A stretch of 64,000 nucleotides of DNA from Argopecten irradians (lineage: Eukaryota > Mollusca > Bivalvia > Pectinida > Pectinidae): contig NC_091141.1 in assembly GCF_041381155.1 (NCBI RefSeq), forward strand, positions 26,905,828-26,969,827, in the 5' to 3' direction. Of the stretch, positions 1 to 11,680 are shown piece after piece. The notes below the pieces were generated by a model. It ran no database searches. It worked only from the letters and a program-made list of their open reading frames with translations, and had not been told where the DNA came from. The first letter of the stretch is position 1; every line of letters begins with the position of its first letter. The translations under genes and the position numbers were made by a program.

Positions 1-1538
1 TGTCATGGATCCCTGTACCTATGTGGGTTAGTATATCAAACTGATGTCATGGATCCCTGTACCTATGTGGGTTAGTATATCAAACTGATGTCATGGATCC
101 CTGTACCTATGTGGGTTAGTATATCAAACTGATGTCATGGATCCCTGTACCTATGTGGGTTAGTATATCAAACTGATGTCATGGATCCCTGTACCTATGT
201 GGGTTAGTATATCAAACTGATGTCATGGATCCCTGTACCTATGTGGGTTAGTATATCAAACTGATGTCATGGATCCCTGTACCTATGTGGGTTAGTATAT
301 CAAACTGATGTCATGGATCCCTGTACCTATGTGGGTTAGTATATCAAACTGTTGTCATGGATCCCTGTACCTATGTGGGTTAGTATATCAAACTGATGTC
401 ATGGATCCCTGTACCTATGTGGGTTAGTATATCAAACTGATGTCATGGATCCCTGTACCTATGTGGGTTAGTATATCAAACTGATGTCATGGATCCCTGT
501 ACCTATGTGGGTTAGTATATCAAACTGTTGTCATGGATCCCTGTATCTGTGTGTTAGTATATCAAACTGTTGTCATGGATCCCTGTACCTATGTGGGTTA
601 GTATATCAAACTGATGTCATGGATCCCTGTACCTATGTGGGTTAGTATATCAAACTGTTGTCATGGATCCCTGTACCTATGTGGGTTAGTATATCAAACT
701 GATGTCATGGATCCCTGTACCTATGTGGGTTAGTATATCAAACTGATGTCATGGATCCCTGTACCTATGTGGGTTAGTATATCAAACTGATGTCATGGAT
801 CCCTGTATCTGTGTGTTAGTATATCAAACTGATGTCATGGATCCCTGTATCTATGTGGGTTAGTATATCAAACTGATGTCATGGATCCCTGTACCTATGT
901 GGGTTAGTATATCAAACTGATGTCATGGATCCCTGTACCTATGTGGGTTAGTATATCAAACTGATGTCATGGATCCCTGTACCTATGTGGGTTAGTATAT
1001 CAAACTGTTGTCATGGATCCCTGTATCTGTGTGTTAGTATATCAAACTGTTGTCATGGATCCCTGTACCTATGTGGGTTAGTATATCAAACTGATGTCAT
1101 GGATCCCTGTACCTATGTGGGTTAGTATATCAAACTGATGTCATGGATCCCTGTACCTATGTGGGTTAGTATATCAAACTGATGTCATGGATCCCTGTAC
1201 CTATGTGGGTTAGTATATCAAACTGTTGTCATGGATCCCTGTACCTATGTGGGTTAGTATATCAAACTGATGTCATGGATCCCTGTACCTATGTGGGTTA
1301 GTATATCAAACTGATGTCATGGATCCCTGTATCTGTGTGTTAGTATATCAAACTGTTGTCATGGATCCCTGTACCTATGTGGGTTAGTATATCAAACTGT
1401 TGTCATGGATCCCTGTACCTATGTGGGTTAGTATATCAAACTGTTGTCATGGATCCCTGTACCTATGTGGGTTAGTATATCAAACTGTTGTCATGGATCC
1501 CTGTACCTATGTGGGTTAGTATATCAAACTGTTGTCAT
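1..1538. repeat. 44-bp satellite array, about 35 copies
   Basis: A head-to-tail array of a 44-bp unit containing ATGGATCCCTGTACCTATG, so each unit carries a BamHI site (GGATCC). It runs off the left edge of the window. Units differ mainly by an A/T change just before TGTCATGG and by a shorter variant reading CTGTATCTGTGTGTTAG (near 541, 807, 1021 and 1331). The last unit decays at about 1538 (TCATGAATCCCCG). No coding potential is evident. Confidence 0.97.
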
Positions 1539-2249
1539 GAATCCCCGAATGTCGAAGTATCTTCATCGCTTGCAATGAGGCCCGTTTGTTTGACAAGTAA
1601 TGTCATTAAAAGAAACATTACATTTGAATGTGAAAAATGATAAAACTAGAAAAAAAGGTTTAGATTAATGAATGTTTGTTCTTTAACCTTCATACAATAT
1701 AGTTTCTTTTATATCCAAAAGCTATAAGTAACCTTGTCAGAGCTGTCTTGTTTATTACATCAATTAACATCACAAACAATTATACAATGATCATTGTTAA
1801 GCCTCAGGTCATTTTGTGTCCAGATAATGAGAGGAATTTTTTCCCTATTATATACAGAATTTACATGTAAGTCATTATCTGGGAGTAGGTATTTACTAAT
1901 GAAGGGTGACATCATATCCCTCTATTTGTTTAGATTAGAGTTATCTCCCCCTGATATTACACAGGAACAGGAAGAGATAAAAGTCTAATATCTACGTCGC
2001 CTATCTCTTTGTTTCATTACTGACCCTAATTACAAACTTGTTCGTAGAAAATATGTGTGACTCTTAAACAAACAGAATTATCTTAAATGTAACAACTTTA
2101 TTAGTTTTTAAAATGAGATGTGTATTATTCAAAATGAGGATCATCAAAAACTTATGCAAACTGTAAAATGTTTTTACAGAAATGTATCCTTTGAAGAACA
2201 ATATTTCATGGAATCATCACTTTACACAAACATAGGTTTTGCTTTTTAT
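1539..2249. other. non-coding, no recognisable feature
   Basis: AT-rich sequence following the satellite. A short open frame at 1794-1988 has no recognisable similarity and no flanking splice signals that I would trust. I see nothing else here. Confidence 0.5.
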
Positions 2250-2445
2250 TACTCTAATTCTAATAACTCCTATTAACAGCCTGGGTCATGTAAGGACATG
2301 CCAGGTTTGTTAGTGGAGGAAAGCTGGAGTACCTGGAGAAAAACCACTGACCAGCGGTCAGTACCTGGCAACTACCCCACATGGGATTCTAACTCACATC
2401 TAAGAGGTAGACGGCTTGTAATAACCCTTACGTAATGAGACACAG
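2250..2445 (-). mobile_element. tRNA-derived SINE, degenerate copy
   Basis: Reverse-strand copy of the SINE seen best at 54491-54705. The body is readable (GTCAGTACCTGGCAACT, then AACAGCCTGGGTCATGTAAG), but the tRNA-like head is badly eroded towards 2445. It is an old copy. Confidence 0.7.
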
Positions 2446-2541
2446 GTTCTCGACATTATTAATATATTAGGGTTAGCTGGAGGACCACTTCTGTGTTCAA
2501 TCAGTCTAAGCTATTGAGTTGCAACAGGAGAGGAGAAACTA

Positions 2542-2618
2542 TGGCAACCAGACCGGGATTCGAACATGGGACCTCCAAACAGTATAGCTTATGTTCTACC
2601 GCTGAGCTACAAGCTGAT
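2542..2618 (-). repeat. tRNA-like remnant (A and B boxes)
   Basis: Read on the minus strand it has an A-box-like TAGCTCAGCGGTAGA and a B-box-like GTTCGAATCCC. The acceptor and T stems do not pair well, so this is not a functional tRNA gene. It is probably the head of a SINE related to the one at 7437-7560, or a tRNA pseudogene. Confidence 0.45.
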
Positions 2619-2699
2619 GAACATGCATCAAGTGCTCAAGCCAGCAGGTCTCCAGCATCACATGCTTACCAACAACCCTACTATCTGTGCTGAATAAAG

Positions 2700-3110
2700 A
2701 ATATGATGTTCTGTCATACTGAGCCTTAGAAAGACCATGTTAGCTGGGAATGATATATGTTCCATAAAAGTGTGGTAAGACTGGAAGAGTTATCTCCCTT
2801 CAAACATTTGAAAGAAAGCCAGCAGGGTATATATATCAGCTAATACACCTAGGTCTGTGAGGTGTTTGATAAAGTTGATCAATCCATAAAACTTTCCTGG
2901 AAGCTGTAAAGTCTATGTTTTCCCTATTTACAATATCAATACTGATATCAGGCTGAAGTGGTTTTATCTGAAATTGATATTTGAGCCACAGATAAACCTG
3001 TGATACATAAATCACATGTACATGTAAAAACACTAAGTAAATGTGATAAAACTGACCATTATACACATGTATCAGTCAGTTATCCTTCGACCTTTCATAT
3101 CACTCTCATG
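2700..3110. other. non-coding, nothing recognised
   Basis: AT-rich unique-looking sequence between the tRNA-like remnant and the next tandem array. The minus-strand open frame at 3066-2836 has no recognisable domain and is taken as chance. Confidence 0.4.
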
Positions 3111-3112
3111 AT

Positions 3113-4335
3113 CAGGATCTCGGCCACCTTATATAGACCCTTTTTTTAACGCTCTCATTATTCCCAGTAATACAGTAAAACCTACATTAGGGACCACCTC
3201 TGTATAATGACCACTAGAACACAAGATCTCCACCATATAGACCCTCTACACAATTGTCTCAACATTCCCAGTAATACAGTAAAACCTACATTAGGGACCA
3301 CCTCTGTATAATGACCACTAGAACACTAGATCTCCACCATATAGACCCTCTTCACAACTCTCATTACTCCCAGTAAAACCTACATTAAGGACCACCTCTG
3401 TATAATGACCACTAAAACACTAGATCTCCACCATATAGACCCTCTACAAAACTCATCATTTCCAGTAATACAGTAAAACCTACATTAGGGACCACCTCTG
3501 TATAATGACCACTAGAACACTAGATCTCCACCATATAGACACCTATACACAACTATCTCATCATTCCAAGTAATACAGTAAAACCTACATTAGGGACCAC
3601 CTCTGTATAACGACCACTAGAACACTAGATCTCCACCAAATAGACCCTCTTCACAACTCTCTCATTATTCCCAGTAAAACCTACATTAGGGACCACCTCA
3701 ATATAACGACCACTAGAACACAAGATCTCTACCATATAGACCCTCTTCACAACTCTCATTACTCCCAGTAAAACCTACATTAAGGACCACCTCTGTATAA
3801 TGACCACTAGAACACTAGATCTCCACCATAAAGACCCTCTACAAAACTCATCATTTCCAGTAATACAGTAAAACCTACATTAAGGACCACCCCTGTATAA
3901 CGACCACTAGAACACTAGCTCTCCACCATATAGACCCTCTACACAACTCTATCATCATTCCCAGTAATACATTAAAACCTACATTAGGGACCACCCCTGT
4001 ATAACGACCACTAGAACACTAGATCTCCACCACATAGACCCTCTACACAGCTCTATCATCATTCCCAGTAATACATTAAAACCTACATTAAGGACCACCC
4101 CTGTATAACGACCACTAGAACACTAGCTCTCCACCATATAGACCCTCTACACAACTCTATCATCATTCCCAGTAATACAGCAAAACCTACATTAAGGACC
4201 ACCCCTGTATAACGACCACTAGAACACTAGATCTCCACCACATAGACCCTCAACACAACTATCTCATCATTCCCAGTAATACAGTAAAACCTACATTAGG
4301 GACCACCTCTGTATAAAGACTACTGGAACACTTCA
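3113..4335. repeat. about 104-bp tandem array, about 12 copies
   Basis: Repeating unit of roughly 100-105 bp built from AAAACCTACATTAGGGACC, ATAATGACCACTAGAACAC and ATAGACCCTC blocks. Starts of the AAAACCTACATTA block fall near 3177, 3279, 3476, 3867, 3974 and 4079, among others. Units vary by small indels. The GGACCACC and TATAA-GACCACT wording resembles the dispersed element at 6745, 26165 and 56945, so the array may be an amplified fragment of that element. Confidence 0.93.
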
Positions 4336-4339
4336 ACAA

Positions 4340-4950
4340 GGTGCTGAATGGACCATTTCTACAGAATAATATCTGTTTCTAAAGCCCACTTGACTATTAG
4401 ACCACTATTCCTTGTCCCCCGATTGGTTTTATTGACAGGTTTTCATCCATGTATACATTAGAAGATCTCTCACCCTCTTTTTAATTTTACCTAAAGCTCT
4501 CTGGGGCTCATATTGATAATTTTTCCTTGTTAGCCCTTTCTCATGAGCACATTTTCCGAACCCTAACCTTACTATCTTGGTACTCCTAAAAACCCCATCT
4601 TGTACACATGTTACTGTATTATGGTCCGGTATCTAATTTGGAGTTTCTTGTGATCAATTCAACTGTGATTATAAACCTTTATACTAATCTGCATAAGTCC
4701 ATCAGATATGATAAAAGGTCAGATCTCACCATGTAATACGAAAGTCAAGAAAATCTGGAGTTAATGCCACTGGTAAACTTGCCAAACACCCCTATACTCC
4801 ATAATAACATAAAACACATTACCATGTGGGAAAACTATAAAAAGGGCAACAGTTCCACTATACAAGAAGACACAACATGAATATACCACAGTCTCCCAAA
4901 ACACGCACCTCGCACAACATACACACGGCACACTGCATACATGGGAGGCT
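4340..4950. other. non-coding, nothing recognised
   Basis: AT-rich sequence without a credible open frame, RNA gene or repeat between two tandem arrays. Confidence 0.4.
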
Positions 4951-4951
4951 G

Positions 4952-5000
4952 TCCTTACATGACCATGGCTGTTAATAGGACGTTAATTAATCAAACAAAC
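4952..5000 (+). mobile_element. SINE 3'-end fragment
   Basis: GTCCTTACATGACCATGGCT followed by GTTAATAGGACGTTAATTAA matches the 3' end of the SINE copies at 24573 and 54491. The tRNA-like head is missing, so this is only a tail. It sits directly at the left end of the 52-bp array. Confidence 0.6.
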
Positions 5001-5840
5001 TCACTAACGTAGATGTAAATGATGACGGCCACACAGATTTGTCAGATAATGATAACTAACATAGATGTAAATGATGACTGTCACACAGATTTGTCAGATA
5101 ATGATAACTAACGTAGATGTAAATGATGACGGCCACACAGATTTGACAGATAATGATAACTAACACAGATGTAAATGATGACGGCCACACAGATTTGACA
5201 GATAATGATAACTAACAACACAGAGATATGTACAAATGTAAATGATGACGGCCACAGTTTGCACACGTAGATGTAAATTGACGGACAGATAATGATAACT
5301 AACACAGATGTAAATGATGACGGCCACACAGATTTGTCAGATAATGATAACTAACGTAGATGTAAATGATGACGGCCACACAGATTAATGAGACGGCCAC
5401 ACAGATTTGACAGATAATGATAACTAACACAGATGTAAATGATGACGGCCACACAGATTTGTCAGATAATGATAACTAACGTAGATGTAAATGATGACGG
5501 CCACACAGATTTGACAGATAATGATAACTAACACAGATGTAAATGATGACGGCCACACAGATTTGACAGATAATGATAACTAACACAGATGTAAATGATG
5601 ACGGCCACACAGATTTGTCAGATAATGATAACTAACACAGATGTAAATGATGACGGCCACACAGATTTGTCAGATAATGATAACTAACACAGATGTAAAT
5701 GATGACGGCCACACAAATTTGTCGGATAATGATAACTAACACAGATGTAAATGATGACGGCCACACAGATTTGACAGATAATGATAACTAACACAGATGT
5801 AAATGATGACGGCCACACAGATTTGTCAGATAATGATTAT
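5000..5840. repeat. 52-bp tandem array, about 16 copies
   Basis: Unit of 52 bp reading GTAAATGATGACGGCCACAC, then AGATTTGACAGATAATGATA and ACTAACACAGAT. Variants alternate TTTGTCAG/TTTGACAG and GTAGATG/ACAGATG, and a few units are partly deleted (5220-5290, 5385-5400). Open frames across it are artefacts of the repeat. Confidence 0.95.
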
Positions 5841-6744
5841 TAACTTCAATAACTTGCAGTCTTGGATCTTTTTACAGGATTTGATTTTTTTCTTGTACAT
5901 CACATTGTAAACAAATATATAAATATATTGACCTATAAAGCTAGTAAGCCAGGAAATCTGTTTATCTTTTTGGTTATGAGTTCAGTGGATGAATAAACTG
6001 TAGACAATTATCTCTGATGAGTACAACTAGTATAAATTTGTATACTAGTAATTTTTGTTTTGTTATTGGTCATATAAGTGTTACAGCTGTTTATCACTGC
6101 TGTGTTCAGGAGAAAATAAGCTGGAAAAGACCGCAGACTGAAGAAACACCTCAAATTGAAACTACTAGACGACCAAAACAAAATGATATAAAAAAAAAAA
6201 AAATTGTACTCACCAATATTTCTGCTTTACGCTGAAACTAATATTTTCCAGGGTATCTCTCTATCCAAAACAAAGGCACATGGAGACTGGTGAGGTGTAA
6301 AACCTGTAGCTCCAACTGCTTCCTGGCCTGAAAAATCAACATGGCTGGTCAACTTAACAGTTTTCTTTTTCAAAGGTTTTAATAAAAAAATTACATGTTC
6401 TGTTTGATTTAAAAAAAAAAATTGAATGAAGAGAATATCATACTTCAATATTTGCCTGTTTATGAAATTCCTTTTTTCGCTATTTTAAATAAAACATCAT
6501 CAAAGGCTATCTCTTAAACCTACCAGTTAGTTGACAAAGCTTATTCAATTTTCGACACATTACAGCTGAGAAAGCACTTCCCTTCATCCCCTGCAATTTT
6601 GAGTGATGTCTTGTTTCCATAAGCAAAATTGCTGAGATGTCCGACTTGAAAGAAATTTAAAAAATCTTATTCATGATATCTAAAAAGAAAAAAAATAATG
6701 CATGAGCAACATTAACTCATAAACAGGGTACGAAACCTGCTTTA
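5841..6744. other. non-coding, AT-rich
   Basis: Contains A and T homopolymer runs (for example near 6190 and 6410) and two chance open frames (6017-6235 + and 6448-6227 -) with no recognisable domains. No repeat family was identified here. Confidence 0.4.
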
Positions 6745-6892
6745 TCAATCACCTCTGTATAAAGACCACCTGCTTAATAAGACCACTTTTCTAAACATTC
6801 TCTAATGGCCAGTTTAAACAAGAGTCAACCTTTGTATAAAGACCACCTAGCTATATAGGGTAGTCTTTATAGGCAGGTTTGACTGTACTGTA
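6745..6892 (+). repeat. dispersed 'GACCACC' element, copy 1
   Basis: Short interspersed repeat with CTCTGTATAAAGACCACCTG on the left and GTCTTTATAGGCAGGTTTGA on the right; the two ends are imperfect inverted copies (GACCACC versus GGTAGTC). Related copies lie at 26165-26845, where the middle is replaced by a VNTR, and at 56945-57085. No coding potential. Confidence 0.6.
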
Positions 6893-7345
6893 GCGGGATT
6901 GGACTGGGTTGAACATCGGTGACCAGGTAACTCACTCGGTAGAGCACTCGGCTAGTATTCGGAGGGTCCTCATCCTCGATACTCCAGGGGTTCCGATCAC
7001 TTACGATCTCTACACCCCTGGACTATCTCATAGTGAAATTGAAGGCAGCTAAGCGGAAAACATTTGACCAATCACAGGCTAGCAAAGATTTCCTTTGAAG
7101 ACTACAGAGAGAGCAACGCCTAACATCAAAGCCACACAGTCAACCACAGTGTACCATTATACGGCTCTTTTGATGTACATCAAAGGACTGAATTACCTGT
7201 ACTGTTCTGTTGCCTCCAGCTTTACTATGAGATAGTCCATGGGTATAGAGATCATAAGTGATCAGAACCCCTGGAATATCGAGGATAGAGGATAGAATCC
7301 CGATCTGGTCGCTACATTTTCTCGTCTCCTGTTACAGAATTGGCA
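6893..7345 (+). mobile_element. tRNA-like SINE split by an inverted-repeat element
   Basis: The left part (6893-6971) carries the same leader, A box (GGTAGAGCACTCGGCTAGTA) and GGAGGGTCC as the intact copy at 7437. The right part (7290-7345) continues with GAATCCCGATCTGGTCGCTA and CATTTTCTCGTCTCC. The 6972-7286 element separates them, breaking the B box. Confidence 0.75.
6972..7286. mobile_element. inverted-repeat element (MITE-like), about 315 bp
   Basis: Terminal inverted repeats of about 63 bp. The left arm begins ATCCTCGATACTCCAGGGG (6972-7034); the right arm (7224-7286) is its reverse complement with a handful of mismatches and ends CCCCTGGAATATCGAGGAT. The internal 190 bp has no coding capacity, consistent with a non-autonomous DNA transposon inserted in the SINE above. 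No clean target duplication could be defined. Confidence 0.8.
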
Positions 7346-7436
7346 CTCAACTAAATAACCCAGGTGGTGGTGTTTGGAAGGGTCTCGTAATAATTATGTC
7401 TTCAAGGGCGAAGACTTGGAGAAAGGAGAGAGGAGT

Positions 7437-7560
7437 GTAGCTGGATTGGACTGGGTCGATCATCGTGACCAGGTAGCTCAGTCGGTAGAGCACTCGGCTA
7501 ATGTTCGGAGGGTCCCGGGTTCGAATCCCGGTCTGGCCGCTACATTTTCTCCTCTCCTGT
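7437..7560 (+). mobile_element. tRNA-Ile-like SINE, intact head
   Basis: Positions 7467-7539 fold as a 73-nt cloverleaf: acceptor 7467-7473 pairs with 7532-7538 (one A-C mismatch), D stem GCTC/GAGC, anticodon loop CTAATGT (anticodon AAT, Ile-like) at 7498-7504, T arm CCGGG-TTCGAAT-CCCGG, discriminator G. A TTTT run follows at about 7544. The anticodon stem is weak (one C-A and one T-G pair). The same leader and trailer flank the copy at 6893, so this is better read as a dispersed tRNA-derived element than as a working tRNA gene. Confidence 0.6.
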
Positions 7561-8757
7561 TACCACAGTGTATGAACGGAAGTGTATCGTATAATCATTA
7601 GTAGCTTTTTGTATTGTCACTTGTTAGTATCGAAGTGGGATGAATGAAAACAGGCATTGTATACAGGTCGGTAAAACACCAAATATCGGCATTATTTGTA
7701 ACTATATAAATATGTTTAACATTATAGACGTCCTCATAACATGTACATGTATATTAACAAATTCATGAACATGATTTTGAAAATTATGTTAGCAATAGAT
7801 AAGAATCGAAGTGTAATCACTGAATAATGATAAAAAATGTGATATGTTTTCGGACGAAATTGCGTTTTCCCCCGTTTTCACTTTTTTTCACGTGATTCCC
7901 GAGCGACAATGATATCAAATATGTATATAGCAATCGATTTAGAAGCACAAGGGTGGATTAGTTGCTCATCACAATCATTACTAATATCAATCAGTCTATA
8001 TGTGTTATTATTTTTATGCAAAGTGACTATACAATTTTAACTACATCATCCTACAATTTCAAAATAAGAATAATAAGATATAAAGAAAAGAACCAACGCT
8101 CATCTTGTTTCAAATAGCGGTACACTTGATGGATAGATACCTTGCGGTACTCAGTAGAGCTCCTTCTTATGTGGAAAACATATAATCAAGAAATAAAGGA
8201 TCCTCAACATCAAAGAAGTGTACTTTTTCCTTTATTTTGGTCAGGATATTGATGTGGTCGACATGTTTCGACCGCTAGGCGGCCGTCATCAGGTCAACAC
8301 TTCTTGGATGTTGAGGATCCTTTATTTCTTGATTATATGTTAAAATAAGAATAAGTAAAAAATATTGTGTCCATTTATATTTATGTGTTTTATATTGTTG
8401 GGTTCATTTATAAACCTGTGATGGTACTTGAATACCTTTCAGAATACCTTAAAATACTGTAAAATAGTAGGGAGTGTCTCAATTCTACCATGATGAACAG
8501 CAGATCATTTACTCACGAAAAATGTCTGAAATATTAATGCTGGTTAACCCTCAACATTTCATTAGTCGCTGGTAGTTAAATTTCCTATCCATGACGCCGT
8601 TTATAACTGAAGATTAAAACAAAAAGGTATAGTGGCAAAAATTATCCACTATCTATTGTTGCATTTGTCTTAGCAAGTGATCGAGTACCGCTATACAGAC
8701 TCGCAACTACGAAATTTAAAAAATACTATACACTTCCGTTCATACACTGTGTGTAAC
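7559..8757. mobile_element. 1.2-kb element with about 35-bp inverted ends
   Basis: The left end (7559-7594) contains CAGTGTATGAACGGAAGTGT; the right end (8723-8757) contains its inverse ACACTTCCGTTCATACACTG, and GTTAC/GTAAC lies at the outer edges. The interior is AT-rich, has no transposase frame, and contains the foldback at 8178-8340. It is probably a non-autonomous DNA transposon. The left boundary coincides with the SINE trailer, so it is uncertain by a few bases. Confidence 0.6.
8178..8340. repeat. foldback with 44-bp arms
   Basis: The left arm begins ACATATAATCAAGAAATAAA (8178-8221) and the right arm ends TTTATTTCTTGATTATATGT (8296-8340). They are almost perfect reverse complements around a 75-bp loop. 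The loop holds GTTTCGACCGCTAGGCGGCC and GTCATCAGG, itself partly palindromic. The transcript would form a strong hairpin. No coding potential. Confidence 0.85.
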
Positions 8758-8940
8758 ATGCAGTACTACACTTTCGTTTAGCTTTCACATCAGTGTGCAT
8801 CACTTTTACATTAAGATAAGATAAGATAAGATAAGATAAGTTTATTTCTGGTTCAGAACTTATCGTATATGTAAAGTCCTTTATACCAGACAAAATATAG
8901 AGTTTACAGTTAATACATTTTTATCCGGTAATATTTTTAT

Positions 8941-9295
8941 TTAAAGATGCTCCACCGCTGACAAATTGTATTTTTTCACTATTAAAAACAGGAGCAGACG
9001 ATTTAGTATTTTTCTTCAGTTACAAAAGTTACTTACTTTACACTATTGAAAAGTTTGAGCTTTTAATTTTACTTCAAGTTAAAAATATGAAAAATAATTA
9101 ATTGCATCCCGAAAAAAATCCGTACCACTATATCCTATATGGAATGAACTGCTGAATGCGCATGCACAAAAAGCAAAATAAATTATTTTATATCAAATTT
9201 TGTGTTAATTAGACTATTATATACACGATTAAACACTAATTATTGTTCAAATGATGAATATCATTTATGCTCTGCCGGCAATGGAGCATCTTTAA
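8941..9295. mobile_element. TTAA-flanked MITE, copy 1
   Basis: 355 bp including flanking TTAA on both sides (8941-8944 and 9292-9295). Inverted ends are AGATGCTCCACCGC and GCCGGCAATGGAGCATCT. The interior is AT-rich and non-coding. The TTAA flanks suggest a piggyBac-like mobiliser, but a TA target (Tc1/mariner-like, termini starting AAGATG) fits equally well. Sister copies are at 13282, 25555 and 31700. It is inserted in the LINE beside its stop codon. Confidence 0.85.
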
Positions 9296-9299
9296 TAAA

Positions 9300-10780
9300 T
9301 TAATGATGTACAAAGGCTTTGTAGTTGTATAAGAATTCTTGTTCTTTCCAATGTTTATCTAACGCATTTTTGAAGGAGTTTATATTTGGCGCCATCACTA
9401 CATTCTCTGGTAGATCGTTCCATATCTTAGTAGCTCTTAGTGAAAAAAAGTTTCTCCTAATCTCATAGTTAGATCTTGTATGGAATAGCTTCCTCCTATG
9501 CCCCCTGCTGCTCTCGCGGTCCGTTGCATCTTTCCATAAAGATAAAATGTTACAACATTCGGAGTCATATACTCCATCTAAAATTTTGAAGAGTTCTATC
9601 ATGTCTCCTCGTATTCTTCTATATGCCAATGTTGGTAATTTCAGTTTCTCCAGCCTTTGACTGTATGCTAGATGCGACATTCCTGGTAGACATTTTGTCG
9701 CTCGATCTTCTTTGGACACTTTCTATCATTTCTATATGCTTCTGTAGGTAAGGCGCCCATACGGGGCAAGCATAGTCCAAATGAGACCGAACTAAGCATT
9801 TATATAGCAGAATAAATGATTTGATGTCTAAAAACTGAAAAGTTCTTCTCAAAAGTCCAAACATGGAATTGGCTTTTTTTACTTTCTCTGATATATGGCT
9901 GTCGAAGCTTAACGTGGAATCTACAACTACTCCTATATCTTTTTCTTGGTCTATATGTTGCAGTGTTTTTCCATTGAGCTGGTATTGTATAATTTCCTCA
10001 CATTGGTTTCTTGTTCTCTGTTTGTGTATCCTCATGTGTTTACATTTATCTGGGTGCATTTTTAGAAGCCACGTTTCACTCCATTTCGACATTGTATCTA
10101 AATCACTTTGCAGATCTAAAGCATCATCTTTGCCACGGATAGCCTTGAATATTTTAGTATCATCCGCAAATAAGTATACGTCTGACTGCACGATGTCTGA
10201 AATATCACAAATAATATGGGTCCTAGAACCGATCCTTGTGGAATTCCAGATGTTACGCTTGACCATTCGGAATTTTTGCCATTCACTGTTACCATTTGAT
10301 GTCTTCCTTTCAAAAAAGATGAAATCAAAGTTTTCATCTGCTGGTTGAAATTATATGAGTTGTCCATTTATCCAAAACTTCTAAAAGTTGTAATGTTGTT
10401 GATCTACCTGATAAGATTTAGAAACCGTATTGTTTGTTGGAGAAGTACTTGTTTTTCCTCATAAATGTTACTATATGATCCCTTATTAGAGTTTCTAGTG
10501 TTTTACAAACAACTGACGTGAGACTTACAGGCCTATAATTTCCCGGTTCACACTTATCTCCTTTTTTGAAAATGGCACACACTCGAGCCCTTTTCCAATC
10601 ATCCGGGAGAGTTCCTGTTGAAATTGATTGGTTGAATAACTTCGTTATTGGATATGATATTGTATCAGAGGTGTTTTTCAGGAACATCGGGTGAAGCTCG
10701 TCTAGTCCGGGGGATTTGTCCGGTTTGAGATTTTTTAGGATCTTTGATACAGCTTCTTGTTCTATATTTATTTGTGACAT
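9300..10780 (-). pseudogene. LINE reverse transcriptase remnant
   Basis: Four overlapping minus-strand frames (10780-10418, 10367-10116, 10266-9619, 9719-9300) together make a reverse transcriptase of a non-LTR retrotransposon. Conserved boxes appear in order, but in different frames, so frameshifts have inactivated it. The final segment ends at a TAA at 9300-9302, five bases from the MITE insertion. Confidence 0.85.
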
Positions 10781-11077
10781 CTCTTCCGCAACTTCTCTTA
10801 TTTACAGATGAGGGGTCGTGTCCGATTCCTGTATGAATACACTGCTAAAAAACCGACATAACACTTCTGCTTTTCCCTTATTTGATGTAACTTTAGTTGA
10901 AGTTTTGTCCGCTGGTTTTGCATATAGTTCTCCAATCTCTGATTTTGACGTAGATTTAGATTTTATATAATTCCAAATCGCTTTTGGATCCGACTTTGCC
11001 TTTATCGCTATATTGTGCTTATATATATATATTCTTTCCTCAATCTGCGTGTTAATTTCCTTACTTTATTTCTGACC

Positions 11078-11680
11078 CTATTGTATTCCTTTCCCACGTT
11101 CATATCCTTTGTAGTTGCAGCCTTCCTTGATAACGAATGCTTCTTTTTTTATGGCTTCAAATGTTGTTGTATCTGCTGGGAAATTATGCTTGTTGTTCTG
11201 ATCTATTTTAATGATTTTTGTAGGGACATAGCCTTCTTCTATTTCTTTGACCACACTTTTGAAAGTGTTCCAATTCTCGTTGATGTTGTTAGAGTTCATA
11301 ATTATTTCATCCCAGTTGGTATCACTTATCTCCTCGTTTATCCTTTCATAATTGGCATTTTTATAACTCTTTTTCTTCTTGCTTTGTAGAGCTACCTTTA
11401 CTTTACAAATGACCTTAAACAGTAGTACACAGTGTTCACTTTTACCTAAAGCGCTTTGATATTCAATATCTGATAGTGAATGCTCGTCTTTGCTTATAAT
11501 AAGATCTAGGACATTCGGATTGTCTTGACCTCGCCATCTTGTTGGTTCTTGGACATGTTGGAAAAGAAAGTTGTCTTGGAGTTTTCGAATGAACTTGTAT
11601 TCTTGAGAATCTGTATTCTCGCTCTTTGTATTCCATGTTTCCCAGTTTATATTTGGATAATTAAAGTCTCTCATTATCAA
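11078..11680 (-). pseudogene. LINE endonuclease (APE) C-terminal fragment
   Basis: About 200 residues in one frame. DFNYPNINW near the start is the Asp/Asn core typical of the APE endonuclease of non-LTR elements, and NVLDLIIS and SALGKSEHCVL follow. The N-terminal half of the domain is absent, so nicking activity is not expected. The frame is lost before the reverse transcriptase begins. Confidence 0.8.

Noticed and set aside
7467-7539. tRNA-Ile(AAT) gene
   Set aside because: It folds, but has an A-C acceptor mismatch and a weak anticodon stem, and the same leader and trailer flank a second copy at 6893, so a SINE is more likely.
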